Below the pieces are notes generated by a model that did no database searches, had not been told where the DNA came from, and worked only from the letters and a program-made list of their open reading frames with translations. This document shows positions 8,217 through 16,489 of a DNA stretch of 64,000 bases, piece by piece. The stretch is from Pseudoalteromonas sp. S16_S37. GTDB taxonomy: Bacteria; Pseudomonadota; Gammaproteobacteria; Enterobacterales; Alteromonadaceae. Where the stretch lies: contig NZ_JAAUWV010000012.1 in the NCBI RefSeq assembly GCF_014694405.1, forward strand, positions 1 through 64,000, given 5' to 3'. Each line of letters opens with the position of its first letter. The stretch's first letter is position 1. Position numbers and translations under genes: made by a program.

Positions 8217-9188
8217 ATGGCACTTTATGTAAATACTAACGTAAGTTCATTGAACGCACAAAGACAATTAATGAATTCTGGTAACGCATTAGATACATCA
8301 TTTAAACGTTTATCTTCTGGTTTTCGTATCAACAGCGCAGCTGACGACGCGGCAGGCCTACAAATTACAGACCGCTTGAGCTCACAAATCAATGGTCTAA
8401 ATCAAGGTAACCGCAACGCAAACGACGGTATTTCTCTTGCACAGACTGCTGAAGGTGCGATGGATGAAGTAACTTCAATGTTCCAACGTGTTCGTACTTT
8501 AGCACAACAAGCAGCGAACGGTTCTAACACTGATGAAGACCGTTTAGCGATTCAAGAAGAAATTCGCTCACTAGCGGCAGAAGTTAACCGTGTTGCAGCT
8601 GACACAACGTTTGGTGGTCAAAACTTACTAGACGGTTCGTATCAAGCCAGTTTCCAAGTAGGTGCTGATGCTGTACAAACAATCGGTTTCAGTATGAAAA
8701 ATGTTGGCAGTACTGCTGCAGCAAATGGTATCTCAGCTAATAATGGTTTCACATTATCAGGTATCGCAGGTATCGCTAGTGCAGTAACGAGCAAAGGTTT
8801 AACAACGCTTGCGGCAGGTGTGTCTGATATCTCAAATGCAGCAATTGCGGCAACAGATGACTTCCAGACAAGATTCAGAGAAACTAGTATCAGTGTATCT
8901 TCACAAGCTAATGCTCAGTTCATTCTTGCTGGTATGGACGCGATGATTGCGGTAGTTGACAAAAAACGTGCTGAGCTCGGTGCGGTTCAAAACCGATTCC
9001 AGTCTACGATCCGTAACCAAGCTAACGTTTCGGAAAACTTATCAGCAGCAAAATCTCGTATCAAAGATACAGACTTTGCAACAGAAACTGCAAACTTAAC
9101 TAAAATGCAGATTCTACAACAGGCAAGTCAGACTATCTTAAGTCAGGCTAACCAACGTCCTCAGGCTGCTTTAAGTCTTCTAGGATAA
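8217..9188 (+). CDS. Flagellin 1
   Basis: This is a flagellin, a filament subunit. The 323-residue product has the conserved D0/D1 N terminus (SSLNAQRQLMNSGNALDTSFKRLSSGFRINSAADDAAGLQI) and C terminus (RFQSTIRNQANVSENLSAAKSRIKDTDFATETANLTKMQIL). A short central part (NNGFTLSGIAGIAS) stands in for the large outer domains of enteric flagellin. It is the first of three closely related tandem genes and has its own sigma-28 promoter. Ser/Thr in the exposed middle are likely targets for the downstream glycosylation genes (inference). Confidence 0.97.
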   Translation: MALYVNTNVSSLNAQRQLMNSGNALDTSFKRLSSGFRINSAADDAAGLQITDRLSSQINGLNQGNRNANDGISLAQTAEGAMDEVTSMFQRVRTLAQQAANGSNTDEDRLAIQEEIRSLAAEVNRVAADTTFGGQNLLDGSYQASFQVGADAVQTIGFSMKNVGSTAAANGISANNGFTLSGIAGIASAVTSKGLTTLAAGVSDISNAAIAATDDFQTRFRETSISVSSQANAQFILAGMDAMIAVVDKKRAELGAVQNRFQSTIRNQANVSENLSAAKSRIKDTDFATETANLTKMQILQQASQTILSQANQRPQAALSLLG

Positions 9189-9202
9189 TAAATAGGAAAG
9201 GT

Positions 9203-9337
9203 GGTGTCCGTACTTGATGGGGTATTAGCACGGACACCGAATTGGATGATAAAGCGGAGGAGCTTACAATCCAATAAGTTCATCAATTCAATGAACACAT
9301 ATTTACTAGCATAGACCGTGCCAATATCTATGCTAGT
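9203..9337 (+). other. Structured intergenic segment with three hairpins after flagellin 1
   Basis: The 404-bp gap between flagellins 1 and 2 holds three inverted repeats before a terminator. GGTGTCCGT (9203-9211) pairs with ACGGACACC (9230-9238). ATTGGAT (9241-9247) pairs with ATCCAAT (9269-9275). ACTAGCATAGA (9305-9315) pairs with TCTATGCTAGT (9327-9337). All stems are perfect. Between them lies ATGATAAAGCGGAGG (9246-9260), identical to the 15 nt that form the ribosome site of flagellin 3 (10710-10724), but here no flagellin reading frame follows. It may be a structured 3' untranslated region, a small RNA, or the relic leader of a lost flagellin gene. Confidence 0.5.
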
Positions 9338-9367
9338 TTATTGACACTTACTCTCAAATTTCAATAT

Positions 9368-9392
9368 AAGGGGCCGAAAGGCCCCTTTTTTT
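9368..9392 (+). terminator. Intrinsic terminator after flagellin 1
   Basis: AAGGGGCC at 9368-9375 pairs with GGCCCCTT at 9380-9387 around a GAAA tetraloop, followed by T to 9392. It is a textbook intrinsic terminator. Confidence 0.92.
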
Positions 9393-9428
9393 GTATTCCA
9401 AACTTTCTATTTCCTATGAATATTAAAT

Positions 9429-9444
9429 TGGCCCGCCTTTTGCA
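9429..9444 (+). promoter_or_regulatory. Sigma-54 promoter of flagellin 2
   Basis: TGGCCCG-N4-TTGCA with GG at 9430-9431 and GC at 9442-9443 (12 bp apart). The predicted start is near 9455, leaving a leader of about 138 nt. Unlike its neighbours, this flagellin shows no sigma-28 element. Two short inverted repeats lie downstream of the start, at 9481-9494 and 9497-9517. Confidence 0.85.
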
Positions 9445-9480
9445 TTTACCTCCAGTAAGAAAACAAAATATGGTGCAAGT

Positions 9481-9517
9481 GGCAATTTTTTGCCCCGTCG
9501 CAAAATAATATGGCGAC
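9481..9517. promoter_or_regulatory. Inverted repeats downstream of the flagellin 2 sigma-54 start
   Basis: GGCAA/TTGCC (9481-9494) and GTCGC/GCGAC (9497-9517) lie at about +25 to +62 from the predicted start. In Vibrio cholerae, FlrC binds enhancers downstream of the flaA start, so these could be FlrC sites; that role is inference from position only. Confidence 0.3.
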
Positions 9518-9592
9518 AAAAATAGCCGCTTTGTATTGAGTAATTTAAAGTCGAAGAAATTTGGCTTTAGCTTGAAATAGAGAGAAATAGTT

Positions 9593-10567
9593 ATGGCTTT
9601 ATTTGTAAATACTAACGTAAGCGCTCTAAACGCTCAGCGTCAATTAACGAATTCAGGTAACGACTTAGATACGTCATTTAAACGTCTATCTTCAGGTTTA
9701 CGAATCAATAGTGCGGCAGATGATGCGGCAGGTCTACAAATTACCGACCGTTTGCAATCTCAGATCTTGGGTTTAGAACAAGGTAACCGAAATGCGAACG
9801 ATGGTATTTCTTTAGCACAAACCGCTGAAGGTGCTATGGATGAGATGACATCTATGTTCCAACGTATTAGAACGTTGGCACAGCAGGCAGCAAACGGCTC
9901 GAATACTGATGAAGACCGACTTGCTCTGCAAGAAGAGGTACGTCAACTTGCTGCTGAAGTAAACCGTGTGGCAAGTGATACCACATTTGGTGGACAAAAC
10001 TTACTTAATGGTTCATATGCAGCAAACTTCCAAGTAGGTGCGGATGCAATACAGACTATCGGCTTTAGTATGAAATATGTTGGTGGCACTGCAGCCGTAA
10101 ATGGCTTGTCGGCAAATAATGGTTTTACCTTATCTGGTATCGCTGGTATTGCAAGTGCAGTAGGTAGTAAAGGTTTGACTACGCTAGCTGCTGGTATATC
10201 TGATATTTCTGGTGTAGCAATCGCAGCTACAGATGACTTTGCGACTAAGTTTAGAGAAACCAGTATTAGTTTATCTTCACAAGCCAATGCTCAGTTTGTA
10301 TTTGCGGGTATGGATGCAATGATCGCTGTGGTTGATAAGAAACGTGCTGAACTCGGTGCGGTTCAAAACCGATTCCAGTCTACAATTCGTAACCAAGCTA
10401 ACGTTTCAGAAAACTTAGCATCAGCAAAATCGCGAATTAAAGATGCAGACTTTGCATTAGAAACAGCGAAGCTGACGAAAAACCAAATTTTGCAACAAGC
10501 TAGCCAAACCATTTTAGGTCAAGCAAATCAAAGACCTCAAGCGGCGTTAAGCTTGCTTCAGGGATAA
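9593..10567 (+). CDS. Flagellin 2
   Basis: This flagellin paralogue of 324 residues has the same D0/D1 ends as flagellins 1 and 3 (LDTSFKRLSSGLRINSAADDAAGLQI near the N terminus). It ends QAALSLLQG, one residue longer than its neighbours. Its last region differs slightly (KDADFALETAKLTKNQIL). It is the only one of the three with a sigma-54 promoter, which suggests earlier expression or a special role such as the major flagellin FlaA of vibrios (inference). It shares near-identical DNA tracts with flagellin 1, a sign of gene conversion. Confidence 0.96.
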   Translation: MALFVNTNVSALNAQRQLTNSGNDLDTSFKRLSSGLRINSAADDAAGLQITDRLQSQILGLEQGNRNANDGISLAQTAEGAMDEMTSMFQRIRTLAQQAANGSNTDEDRLALQEEVRQLAAEVNRVASDTTFGGQNLLNGSYAANFQVGADAIQTIGFSMKYVGGTAAVNGLSANNGFTLSGIAGIASAVGSKGLTTLAAGISDISGVAIAATDDFATKFRETSISLSSQANAQFVFAGMDAMIAVVDKKRAELGAVQNRFQSTIRNQANVSENLASAKSRIKDADFALETAKLTKNQILQQASQTILGQANQRPQAALSLLQG

Positions 10568-10602
10568 AATTAAAAAAAATTAAAATTTTTTATAAATAAA
10601 GC

Positions 10603-10629
10603 TAAAGCTTTCGCTTTATCAGACGATAA
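10603..10629 (+). promoter_or_regulatory. Sigma-28 (FliA) promoter of flagellin 3
   Basis: TAAAGCTT at 10603-10610 and GACGATAA at 10622-10629 match the FliA consensus with N11 spacing. The expected start is near 10636, at the first base pairs of the leader hairpin described below. Confidence 0.8.
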
Positions 10630-10633
10630 ACGA

Positions 10634-10702
10634 GTTAGAGAACTATAAATCTAGGACTCTAACCATGAGTGGTTACAGGGTAGGGGTATCCCGTAACAAC
10701 TC
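10634..10702 (+). other. Two-hairpin 5' leader of flagellin 3
   Basis: GTTAGAG (10634-10640) pairs with CTCTAAC (10657-10663). Then GAGT-G-GTTAC-A-GGG (10667-10680) pairs with CCC-GTAAC-A-ACTC (10690-10702), with one mismatch and one bulge. The hairpins fill the leader from its start to 8 nt before ATGATAAAGCGGAGG, which holds the ribosome site. They could control translation or stability of the flagellin mRNA; no known riboswitch was recognised. Confidence 0.55.
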
Positions 10703-10729
10703 ACTATAAATGATAAAGCGGAGGCTGTT

Positions 10730-11701
10730 ATGGCTATTTATGTAAATACTAATGTGAGTTCTTTGAACGCACAGCGCCAGTTAGATAGATCTGGTAGTGC
10801 TTTGGATACTTCTTTCCAAAGATTATCTTCAGGTCTTAGGATCAACAGCGCAAAAGATGATGCTGCGGGTATGCAGATCACAAACCGTTTGACCGGTCAG
10901 GTTAATGGTTTAAATCAAGGTAACCGTAATGCGAACGATGGTATTTCTCTTGCGCAAACTGCTGAAGGTGCACTTGATGAGGTTACCTCAATGTTCCAGC
11001 GTGTTCGTACGTTGGCACAACAAGCGGCAAACGGCTCTAACACAGATGAAGACCGTTTAGCGTTGCAAGAAGAAATCCGCTCATTAGCGTCAGAAGTGAA
11101 CCGCGTAGCGGAAGATACTACTTTTGGTGGCCAAAACTTGTTAGACGGTTCATATAAAGCAAGTTTCCAAATTGGTGCTGATGCAGTACAAACAATCGGT
11201 TTTAGCATGAAGAATGTTGGTAGTACTGCTGCAACGAACGGTATCTCAGCTAATAATGGTTTCACATTATCAGGTATCGCGGGTATTGCCAGTGCGGTAG
11301 GCGCTAAAGGTCTAACGACTCTAGCCGCTGGTGTATCTGATATTTCAGGTGTAGCTATTGCAGCAACTGATGACTTTGCAACCAAATTCAGAGAAACCAG
11401 TATCAGTGTATCATCTCAGGCGAATGCTCAATTTGTGCTTGCAGGTATGGATGCAATGATTGCTGTAGTGGATAAGAAACGTGCAGAGCTTGGTGCGGTT
11501 CAAAACCGTTTCCAATCAGCTATCCGTAACCAAGCAAATATCTCAGAGAACCTTGCAGCAGCGCGTTCTCGTATTCAAGATACTGACTTTGCAACAGAAA
11601 CCGCAAACTTAACTAAAATGCAGATCTTGCAACAGGCAAGTAGCTCTATCTTGAGTCAGGCTAATCAGCGTCCTCAGGTAGCGTTGTCATTACTAGGTTA
11701 A
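10730..11701 (+). CDS. Flagellin 3
   Basis: This is the third tandem flagellin, 323 residues, very close to flagellin 1. It begins with the same SSLNAQRQLD N terminus and ends SSSILSQANQRPQVALSLLG. It differs by AKDDAAGMQITNRL in the N-terminal helix. A 41-bp stretch (11240-11280) is identical to one in flagellin 1 (8727-8767). It has a sigma-28 promoter and a strong GGAGG ribosome site, so abundant late expression is expected. A weak hairpin follows, then flaG. Confidence 0.97.
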   Translation: MAIYVNTNVSSLNAQRQLDRSGSALDTSFQRLSSGLRINSAKDDAAGMQITNRLTGQVNGLNQGNRNANDGISLAQTAEGALDEVTSMFQRVRTLAQQAANGSNTDEDRLALQEEIRSLASEVNRVAEDTTFGGQNLLDGSYKASFQIGADAVQTIGFSMKNVGSTAATNGISANNGFTLSGIAGIASAVGAKGLTTLAAGVSDISGVAIAATDDFATKFRETSISVSSQANAQFVLAGMDAMIAVVDKKRAELGAVQNRFQSAIRNQANISENLAAARSRIQDTDFATETANLTKMQILQQASSSILSQANQRPQVALSLLG

Positions 11702-11723
11702 GATGGTAATGCATTGCGTTAGG

Positions 11724-11747
11724 CTCAGATGTTACGCGTCTGAGTTT
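11724..11747 (+). terminator. Weak terminator-like hairpin between flagellin 3 and flaG
   Basis: CTCAGATG at 11724-11731 pairs with CGTCTGAG at 11737-11744 (one G-U pair) and is followed by only three T. It may let part of the transcription read into flaG-fliD-fliS. Confidence 0.4.
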
Positions 11748-11786
11748 AACGTATGCTATATTTAAGGTAGTATCTGGAGGTCTATC

Positions 11787-12197
11787 ATGAGCGATTTTGA
11801 CGTTTCAAAAAGTAGTGTCGGCATTTTGACGCCCGCTATTGCAAAAGACAAAGATGCCAGTTCTGTAGCTTTTCAGCGTCCAGTGGAAAACACGGCTAAG
11901 CTGGCTAAACAGCAGCAAGAGTCATCTGAAAATTTAACACAAGAGCGTCAAGCGCTTTTGGATGACGTGAAGAAAAACTTAGATAAGTTGAATGAAGTAT
12001 TGCCAATTACTTCAACTAATTTATCGTTTGAATTTGATGAGACAGGTAGCCCACCATTTATTCGTGTTATTGACCGTGGAAATGATGAGGTTATTCGAGA
12101 GATCCCATCAGAAGAGTTCCGTGAAGTAGCTAAAGCTTTGGACGAGTTTGCCGATAAACTAGCTAACAAGGGCTTTTTATTTAATGAAACGGCTTAG
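11787..12197 (+). CDS. flaG: FlaG family protein
   Basis: FlaG is a small cytoplasmic protein found next to flagellin and fliD in polar-flagellum loci; it affects filament length in Vibrio, Campylobacter and Aeromonas. The 136-residue product has a variable Lys/Gln-rich first half and the conserved C-terminal FlaG domain (LSFEFDETGSPPFIRVIDRGNDEVIREIPSEEF, about residues 74-107). A GGAGG ribosome site precedes the ATG. It lies 25 bp before fliD and probably forms an operon with fliD, fliS and the fliT-like gene. Confidence 0.93.
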   Translation: MSDFDVSKSSVGILTPAIAKDKDASSVAFQRPVENTAKLAKQQQESSENLTQERQALLDDVKKNLDKLNEVLPITSTNLSFEFDETGSPPFIRVIDRGNDEVIREIPSEEFREVAKALDEFADKLANKGFLFNETA

Positions 12198-12222
12198 ATT
12201 GCAGTAAGTTTGGAGGTAACTC

Positions 12223-13641
12223 ATGCCATTAATCACACAAGCGGGTATCGGTTCAGGTTTAGACCTTGAAAGTATAATTCAAGCGTCTGTACAGGCCGAG
12301 AGTGCTCCTAAGCTTCAAGCCTTCCAAAAACGGCAAGACTCGCTAAAGGTTGAGTTATCAGCAATTGGAGAGGTTAAATCTGCAATTTCTAAACTTAAAG
12401 ATAGCATTGAAAAACTTGCTGATCCCAAGAACTTCGGTAAGCGTGTTGCAAACATCACACAGCCTACATCGGGCGACATTATTAGTGTTACACCGACTAG
12501 CGATATTTCTGTCGGGACATTTGATATTGCGGTGACGCAGCTGGCTATGGGCAGTAGGTTAAACTCTACCGATGGTGCGTTTAGTGCTACAACTGATGTT
12601 GTAACGGCTTCTGGCGGTACGCTCACATTTGGTGCGGGAACAGGCAATAATTTTAGCGTGACACTTAATGCGGGCGCAACGCTTGCAGATTTGCGTGATG
12701 CTATCAACAGCTCAGAAACTAACTTTGGCGTAACAGCAAATATCGTGAACACAGGTGTTGTAGGTGTCGGCTCAAAGTTAGTCCTCACTTCAAATGTTAC
12801 GGGTAACGGTAATGGACTTACAGTCACTTCTGACACGGCTGAATTAGATTCAGTGAGTACGTCGCCATTTGCGGGAGGGACCGCAGGGATGACTGAAACA
12901 CAAGCGGCCCAAGATGCAATTATTACGGTAGACGGCTTAACAGTAAACAGCAGTACAAATACGTTTAAAGATGCTGTTCAAGATATGACGATTAAAGCGT
13001 TAAAGAAAAGTGAAGATGATGGCACGGGTAGTCCACAAAAAGCGAAACTTAATGTTGAATATGACAGAGAATCCGTAACCAAACTAGTCGATGATTTAGT
13101 CAGTACATATAACAACTTAATTGGCAACATTGGCTTTCAAACACGGATTGGTAAGCCGCTAAATGGTGATTCCACAATGCGAGGCCTGCGTGACCAGCTA
13201 ATTAACACGCTTGGTAGAGAGATTACAGGAGCAGGCCCATTTAAATCGATCTTTGATATTGGGTTGACGGTCGATAATGATGGCTATTTAGAAAAGTCTT
13301 CATTGGTTCGAAGCCTTAATGAAGCGATGGACAATAATTTTGATGATATTGGCAAGGCTTTTGCAGGAGATAATGGTGTAGCTAAAGACTTAAAGACATT
13401 GCTTGGTAACTACATTGATTCAGGTGGTATTGTTAAACAGCGAGAAACTACGCTAAATGGTCAATTAGATGAACTGAAAGATGATGTAGATAGTTTCCAA
13501 TACCGAATGAAGTCTTTCGAAGAAGGTCTTCGTAAAAAATATGCAGGCTTAGATGTATTGTTAGCACAAATGCGATCAACGCAGTCATATTTAGGTGCTC
13601 AGTTGGCGAGTTTACCAGGATTTACTAAATCTAAGTCTTAA
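12223..13641 (+). CDS. fliD: Flagellar filament cap protein FliD
   Basis: FliD (hook-associated protein 2) caps the filament tip and folds arriving flagellin. The 472-residue product has the N-terminal motif AGIGSGLDLESIIQASVQAE (about residues 6-25). The C-terminal region has FQYRMKSFEEGLRKKYAGLDVLLAQMRSTQSYL, which precedes the end helix. Length is usual for marine gammaproteobacteria. It follows flaG after 25 bp and leads into fliS after 44 bp. Confidence 0.96.
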   Translation: MPLITQAGIGSGLDLESIIQASVQAESAPKLQAFQKRQDSLKVELSAIGEVKSAISKLKDSIEKLADPKNFGKRVANITQPTSGDIISVTPTSDISVGTFDIAVTQLAMGSRLNSTDGAFSATTDVVTASGGTLTFGAGTGNNFSVTLNAGATLADLRDAINSSETNFGVTANIVNTGVVGVGSKLVLTSNVTGNGNGLTVTSDTAELDSVSTSPFAGGTAGMTETQAAQDAIITVDGLTVNSSTNTFKDAVQDMTIKALKKSEDDGTGSPQKAKLNVEYDRESVTKLVDDLVSTYNNLIGNIGFQTRIGKPLNGDSTMRGLRDQLINTLGREITGAGPFKSIFDIGLTVDNDGYLEKSSLVRSLNEAMDNNFDDIGKAFAGDNGVAKDLKTLLGNYIDSGGIVKQRETTLNGQLDELKDDVDSFQYRMKSFEEGLRKKYAGLDVLLAQMRSTQSYLGAQLASLPGFTKSKS

Positions 13642-13685
13642 CGTTTTGGCAATTGTAAGATAACAGACGAATTTAAAGGTGAGTT

Positions 13686-14114
13686 ATGTATAACGCTAAA
13701 GTAAAAAACTACCGCAAAGAAGCACTGAAAACACGTGTAGCTGGTGCGGATCGTTTTGAAATTATCCAAATGCTAATGGCGGGGGCTGTTGAAAAAATGG
13801 TGCTTGCAAAAGTTGCGATTGAAAAAAAACACCTTGAAGCAAAAAGCGAACACTTGTCTAAAGCGTCTGCGATCATATCAGCATTACGTGGTTGCTTGGA
13901 TTTTGAAGTAGGTGGTGAAGTAACTGAAAACCTTTATGCACTATATAGCTACATGCTAGATAGACTACTTGATGCCAGTCTAGAGAATAATCCTGAAATT
14001 ATTGACGAAGTCTGTGTGTTGTTAAAAGAAATTAAATCTGCTTGGGATGCGATTCCTCACGATATTCGAGAACAAACGCTTCGCGAAAATGGTGCTGATG
14101 CACATGTTGGCTAA
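13686..14114 (+). CDS. fliS: Flagellin export chaperone FliS
   Basis: FliS binds the C terminus of flagellin in the cytoplasm and keeps it unfolded until export. The 142-residue product fits the family: N-terminal KTRVAGADRFEIIQMLMAGAVEKM, and a central helix with ISALRGCLDFEVGGEVTENLYALYSYM (about residues 60-86). The C-terminal coding end overlaps the start of the next small gene, implying translational coupling. Confidence 0.94.
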   Translation: MYNAKVKNYRKEALKTRVAGADRFEIIQMLMAGAVEKMVLAKVAIEKKHLEAKSEHLSKASAIISALRGCLDFEVGGEVTENLYALYSYMLDRLLDASLENNPEIIDEVCVLLKEIKSAWDAIPHDIREQTLRENGADAHVG

Positions 14115-14403
14115 GCAGCTTTCAGATCTTGAAGAGCAGCTTAATATGCTAAAGTTGCTTTTGCAAGATAATGATTTGGAAGGTTGCGCAAAGGCGTATA
14201 GTCAATTAGACAAAGACGTTCGTCGTGTGTTTCATGGCAAGCGAGACTTTTCAGAGTCTGATCTAGAGGCTTGTCAGCAATTTTACGATAATTTCACTCA
14301 AATCACTTCTACGATTGTTGAACAAAAAAAATCGTTGGCCAAAGATATCGGGGCGCATTTGAGCACCCAAAAGAAGTTGAACGTATATAAAAGCATGAAG
14401 TAG
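14089..14403 (+). CDS. Small FliT-like protein after fliS
   Basis: The small helical product (about 100-105 residues) sits in the position of FliT, the chaperone for FliD. It is rich in Leu, Gln, Lys and Glu (LAKQLSDLEEQLNMLKLLLQDNDLEGCA) and looks like a helical hairpin, as expected for FliT. Sequence similarity to enteric FliT is not obvious by eye, so the function rests mainly on location. Three in-frame ATGs (14089, 14098, 14104) all overlap fliS; no ribosome site decides between them. Confidence 0.7.
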   Translation: MVLMHMLAKQLSDLEEQLNMLKLLLQDNDLEGCAKAYSQLDKDVRRVFHGKRDFSESDLEACQQFYDNFTQITSTIVEQKKSLAKDIGAHLSTQKKLNVYKSMK

Positions 14404-14410
14404 GTAATTA

Positions 14411-16489
14411 ATGACCAACAACAATTCCGTCGAAGAACAGCTCGAATCGCTATCATCGAAGTTAGAAGAGACTGCCCTGCAGCAACGACGAGAACAAGAG
14501 TTCGCAGATGAGGCAAATCTAAAGTTTGAAGAAAACCTACTTGCCTTTAAAAAGTATTTTCCAGAAATTTTTGAAAAATATCTGCACTACGTGCCAAGCG
14601 AAAAGTTTCAGTTTATTCTCAATGATAACGGTACGGTAAATATCATCGATTACGATACTGGCGTACCAATGTATTCAGATGATCCTCTCACACAAGTTAG
14701 AGATCAAATAGAACAAAACCTTAAAAAGCCCACCTTAGGCAAAACAGATCATTCATCTGTCGCTAATTTAGAAAATGAGATTGGTTTTTCTCACATAGAC
14801 TTGATGAAGAACATGGGCAAAGTTTTTGCTGATGTTAAAGGCAAGCTTGCCTCTAATGAACGATTGGATGAAACCCTCCCTAGCTGTATGCTCTTTGGCG
14901 TTGGCTTGGGGTACCATTTGGTCGAAATTTTCGAAAATAGAAAAGTTAGTTTTATCAGTATTTTAGAACCAAATGAAGACTATTTTTTTGCAAGCCTTTT
15001 TGTGGCAGATTGGAAACTAGTACTAGAGAAAATTGATGAAGACGGTAGTTTTCTTTACCTAGGGATCGGTAAAACCGAAGAGGAAATTTTTCGAGATATC
15101 TATGATAGAAGTCGAAACATCGGCATTGCATCTGTAAGTTACACTTGGTTTTATCAGCACTATCCATCTTCAAAAATGGCAAATTGGATTGAAGAGTTCA
15201 AGACTAATTTTCATCAGTTTTTTACCGGTTTTGGTTTTTTTGATGATGCCATTATGGGTATCGCACATACGCTAGGTAATCTTGATAATAACTTTAACCT
15301 CCTGGACAATAGGCAACCAATGGATAAATCCGTTGCAGATTTTCCAGTGTTTATTGTTGCAAATGGTCCATCCCTTGATCAAGAAATAGAGTTTATTAAA
15401 AGCGTACAAGATCAGGTCGTTGTTGTGTCGTGTAATTCTGCTTCTACGGCACTTGTTAAGCATGGAATTATTCCGGATTTCCATGTTGCTTTAGAAAGAA
15501 CTGAGATGACTCACGACTTTTTACGGGATTTCTTGAGTGAAGAAGCTCGTAGCAAGATGAACTTGTTGATCACCAATGTTATGCACCCGTCTGTACAGAG
15601 TTTGTTTCCTTGGACTGGTTTTGGGTTGAAAGGAAACGAGTCATCGACTCAGCTGATACATTTAGCAGAGTTTTTAGATGGTAAATCAATTACTGAGGTT
15701 TTGTCGTATTGCAACCCCTTGGTAGGTAATACCGCACTCAGTTATGCCTGTCACTTAGGTTTTAAAAACATCTACTTGTTTGGTGTTGATAATGGTTATG
15801 TTGATGAAGAACATCACCATTCGAAATCGAGTTTTTACTATAAGAGTACCGGTGAAGTAGCTCATAAGCCGCTTAAGATAGGGAAGCAGATATCATTGCC
15901 AGGTAATTTCGCGCCATCAGTTCTTACTGACGAGTTCATGTGTGTTGGAAATATACAAATGGGCAAGTTGCTTAGTTATTTTAAACGCAAAGGTGTTCAG
16001 GTATTTAACTGTAGTAACGGTGCAAGAATTGAAGGAACTTTACCGCTACCCTCCGATTTATTGGTTTTAAACTCTACAAAGTTAGCAAAACAACAAGTTG
16101 TTGAATATGTTAAAAATGAGCGTTTTGTTGCGAGAGATTACAGTGAGAAAGTCGAGCCTTTACTACACTTTGATGAGTTTGCTCAGTTTTGCCAAACATT
16201 CGCAAATATTTTGCGAGAGCCTGCAAACGTTCGTTCAGAGGCGTTGGAAAATATGCTTAAGAGTATTCGCTATCTATACTCATTCAAGCACTCCGTTAAT
16301 TATTTAAACCTATTCTTACTGCTTGAAGGTGAAGCGCTTTATACCACCTCACTACTCATCTCACTACTTTATAACTATGGTGATAAGCAAGAAATCATGC
16401 CGTTTTATAATCAAGCGTTAGGGTATTGGATTGAGTTTGTAGAAAATGCGCCAGATTTTTATCGCGATAACGTGAGAGTCTGTAAGTAA
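14411..16489 (+). CDS. maf: Motility accessory factor (Maf) flagellin glycosyltransferase
   Basis: Maf proteins transfer nonulosonic acids (pseudaminic or legionaminic acid) from CMP-sugars onto Ser/Thr of flagellin in the cytoplasm before export. The 692-residue product has the MAF_flag10/DUF115 core with FPVFIVANGPSLDQE (about residues 309-323), CNSASTALVKHGIIPDFHVALERTE, and YLFGVDNGYVDEEHHHSKS. Length fits Maf1-type enzymes. It follows the fliT-like gene after 7 bp, so it may share the flaG-fliD-fliS transcript. Its neighbours supply the sugar donor. Confidence 0.9.
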   Translation: MTNNNSVEEQLESLSSKLEETALQQRREQEFADEANLKFEENLLAFKKYFPEIFEKYLHYVPSEKFQFILNDNGTVNIIDYDTGVPMYSDDPLTQVRDQIEQNLKKPTLGKTDHSSVANLENEIGFSHIDLMKNMGKVFADVKGKLASNERLDETLPSCMLFGVGLGYHLVEIFENRKVSFISILEPNEDYFFASLFVADWKLVLEKIDEDGSFLYLGIGKTEEEIFRDIYDRSRNIGIASVSYTWFYQHYPSSKMANWIEEFKTNFHQFFTGFGFFDDAIMGIAHTLGNLDNNFNLLDNRQPMDKSVADFPVFIVANGPSLDQEIEFIKSVQDQVVVVSCNSASTALVKHGIIPDFHVALERTEMTHDFLRDFLSEEARSKMNLLITNVMHPSVQSLFPWTGFGLKGNESSTQLIHLAEFLDGKSITEVLSYCNPLVGNTALSYACHLGFKNIYLFGVDNGYVDEEHHHSKSSFYYKSTGEVAHKPLKIGKQISLPGNFAPSVLTDEFMCVGNIQMGKLLSYFKRKGVQVFNCSNGARIEGTLPLPSDLLVLNSTKLAKQQVVEYVKNERFVARDYSEKVEPLLHFDEFAQFCQTFANILREPANVRSEALENMLKSIRYLYSFKHSVNYLNLFLLLEGEALYTTSLLISLLYNYGDKQEIMPFYNQALGYWIEFVENAPDFYRDNVRVCK

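Noticed and set aside
9480..9494. Second sigma-54 element TGGCAATTTTTTGCC before flagellin 2
   Set aside because: GG and GC are 11 bp apart, one short of the required spacing; it fits better as a small inverted repeat.
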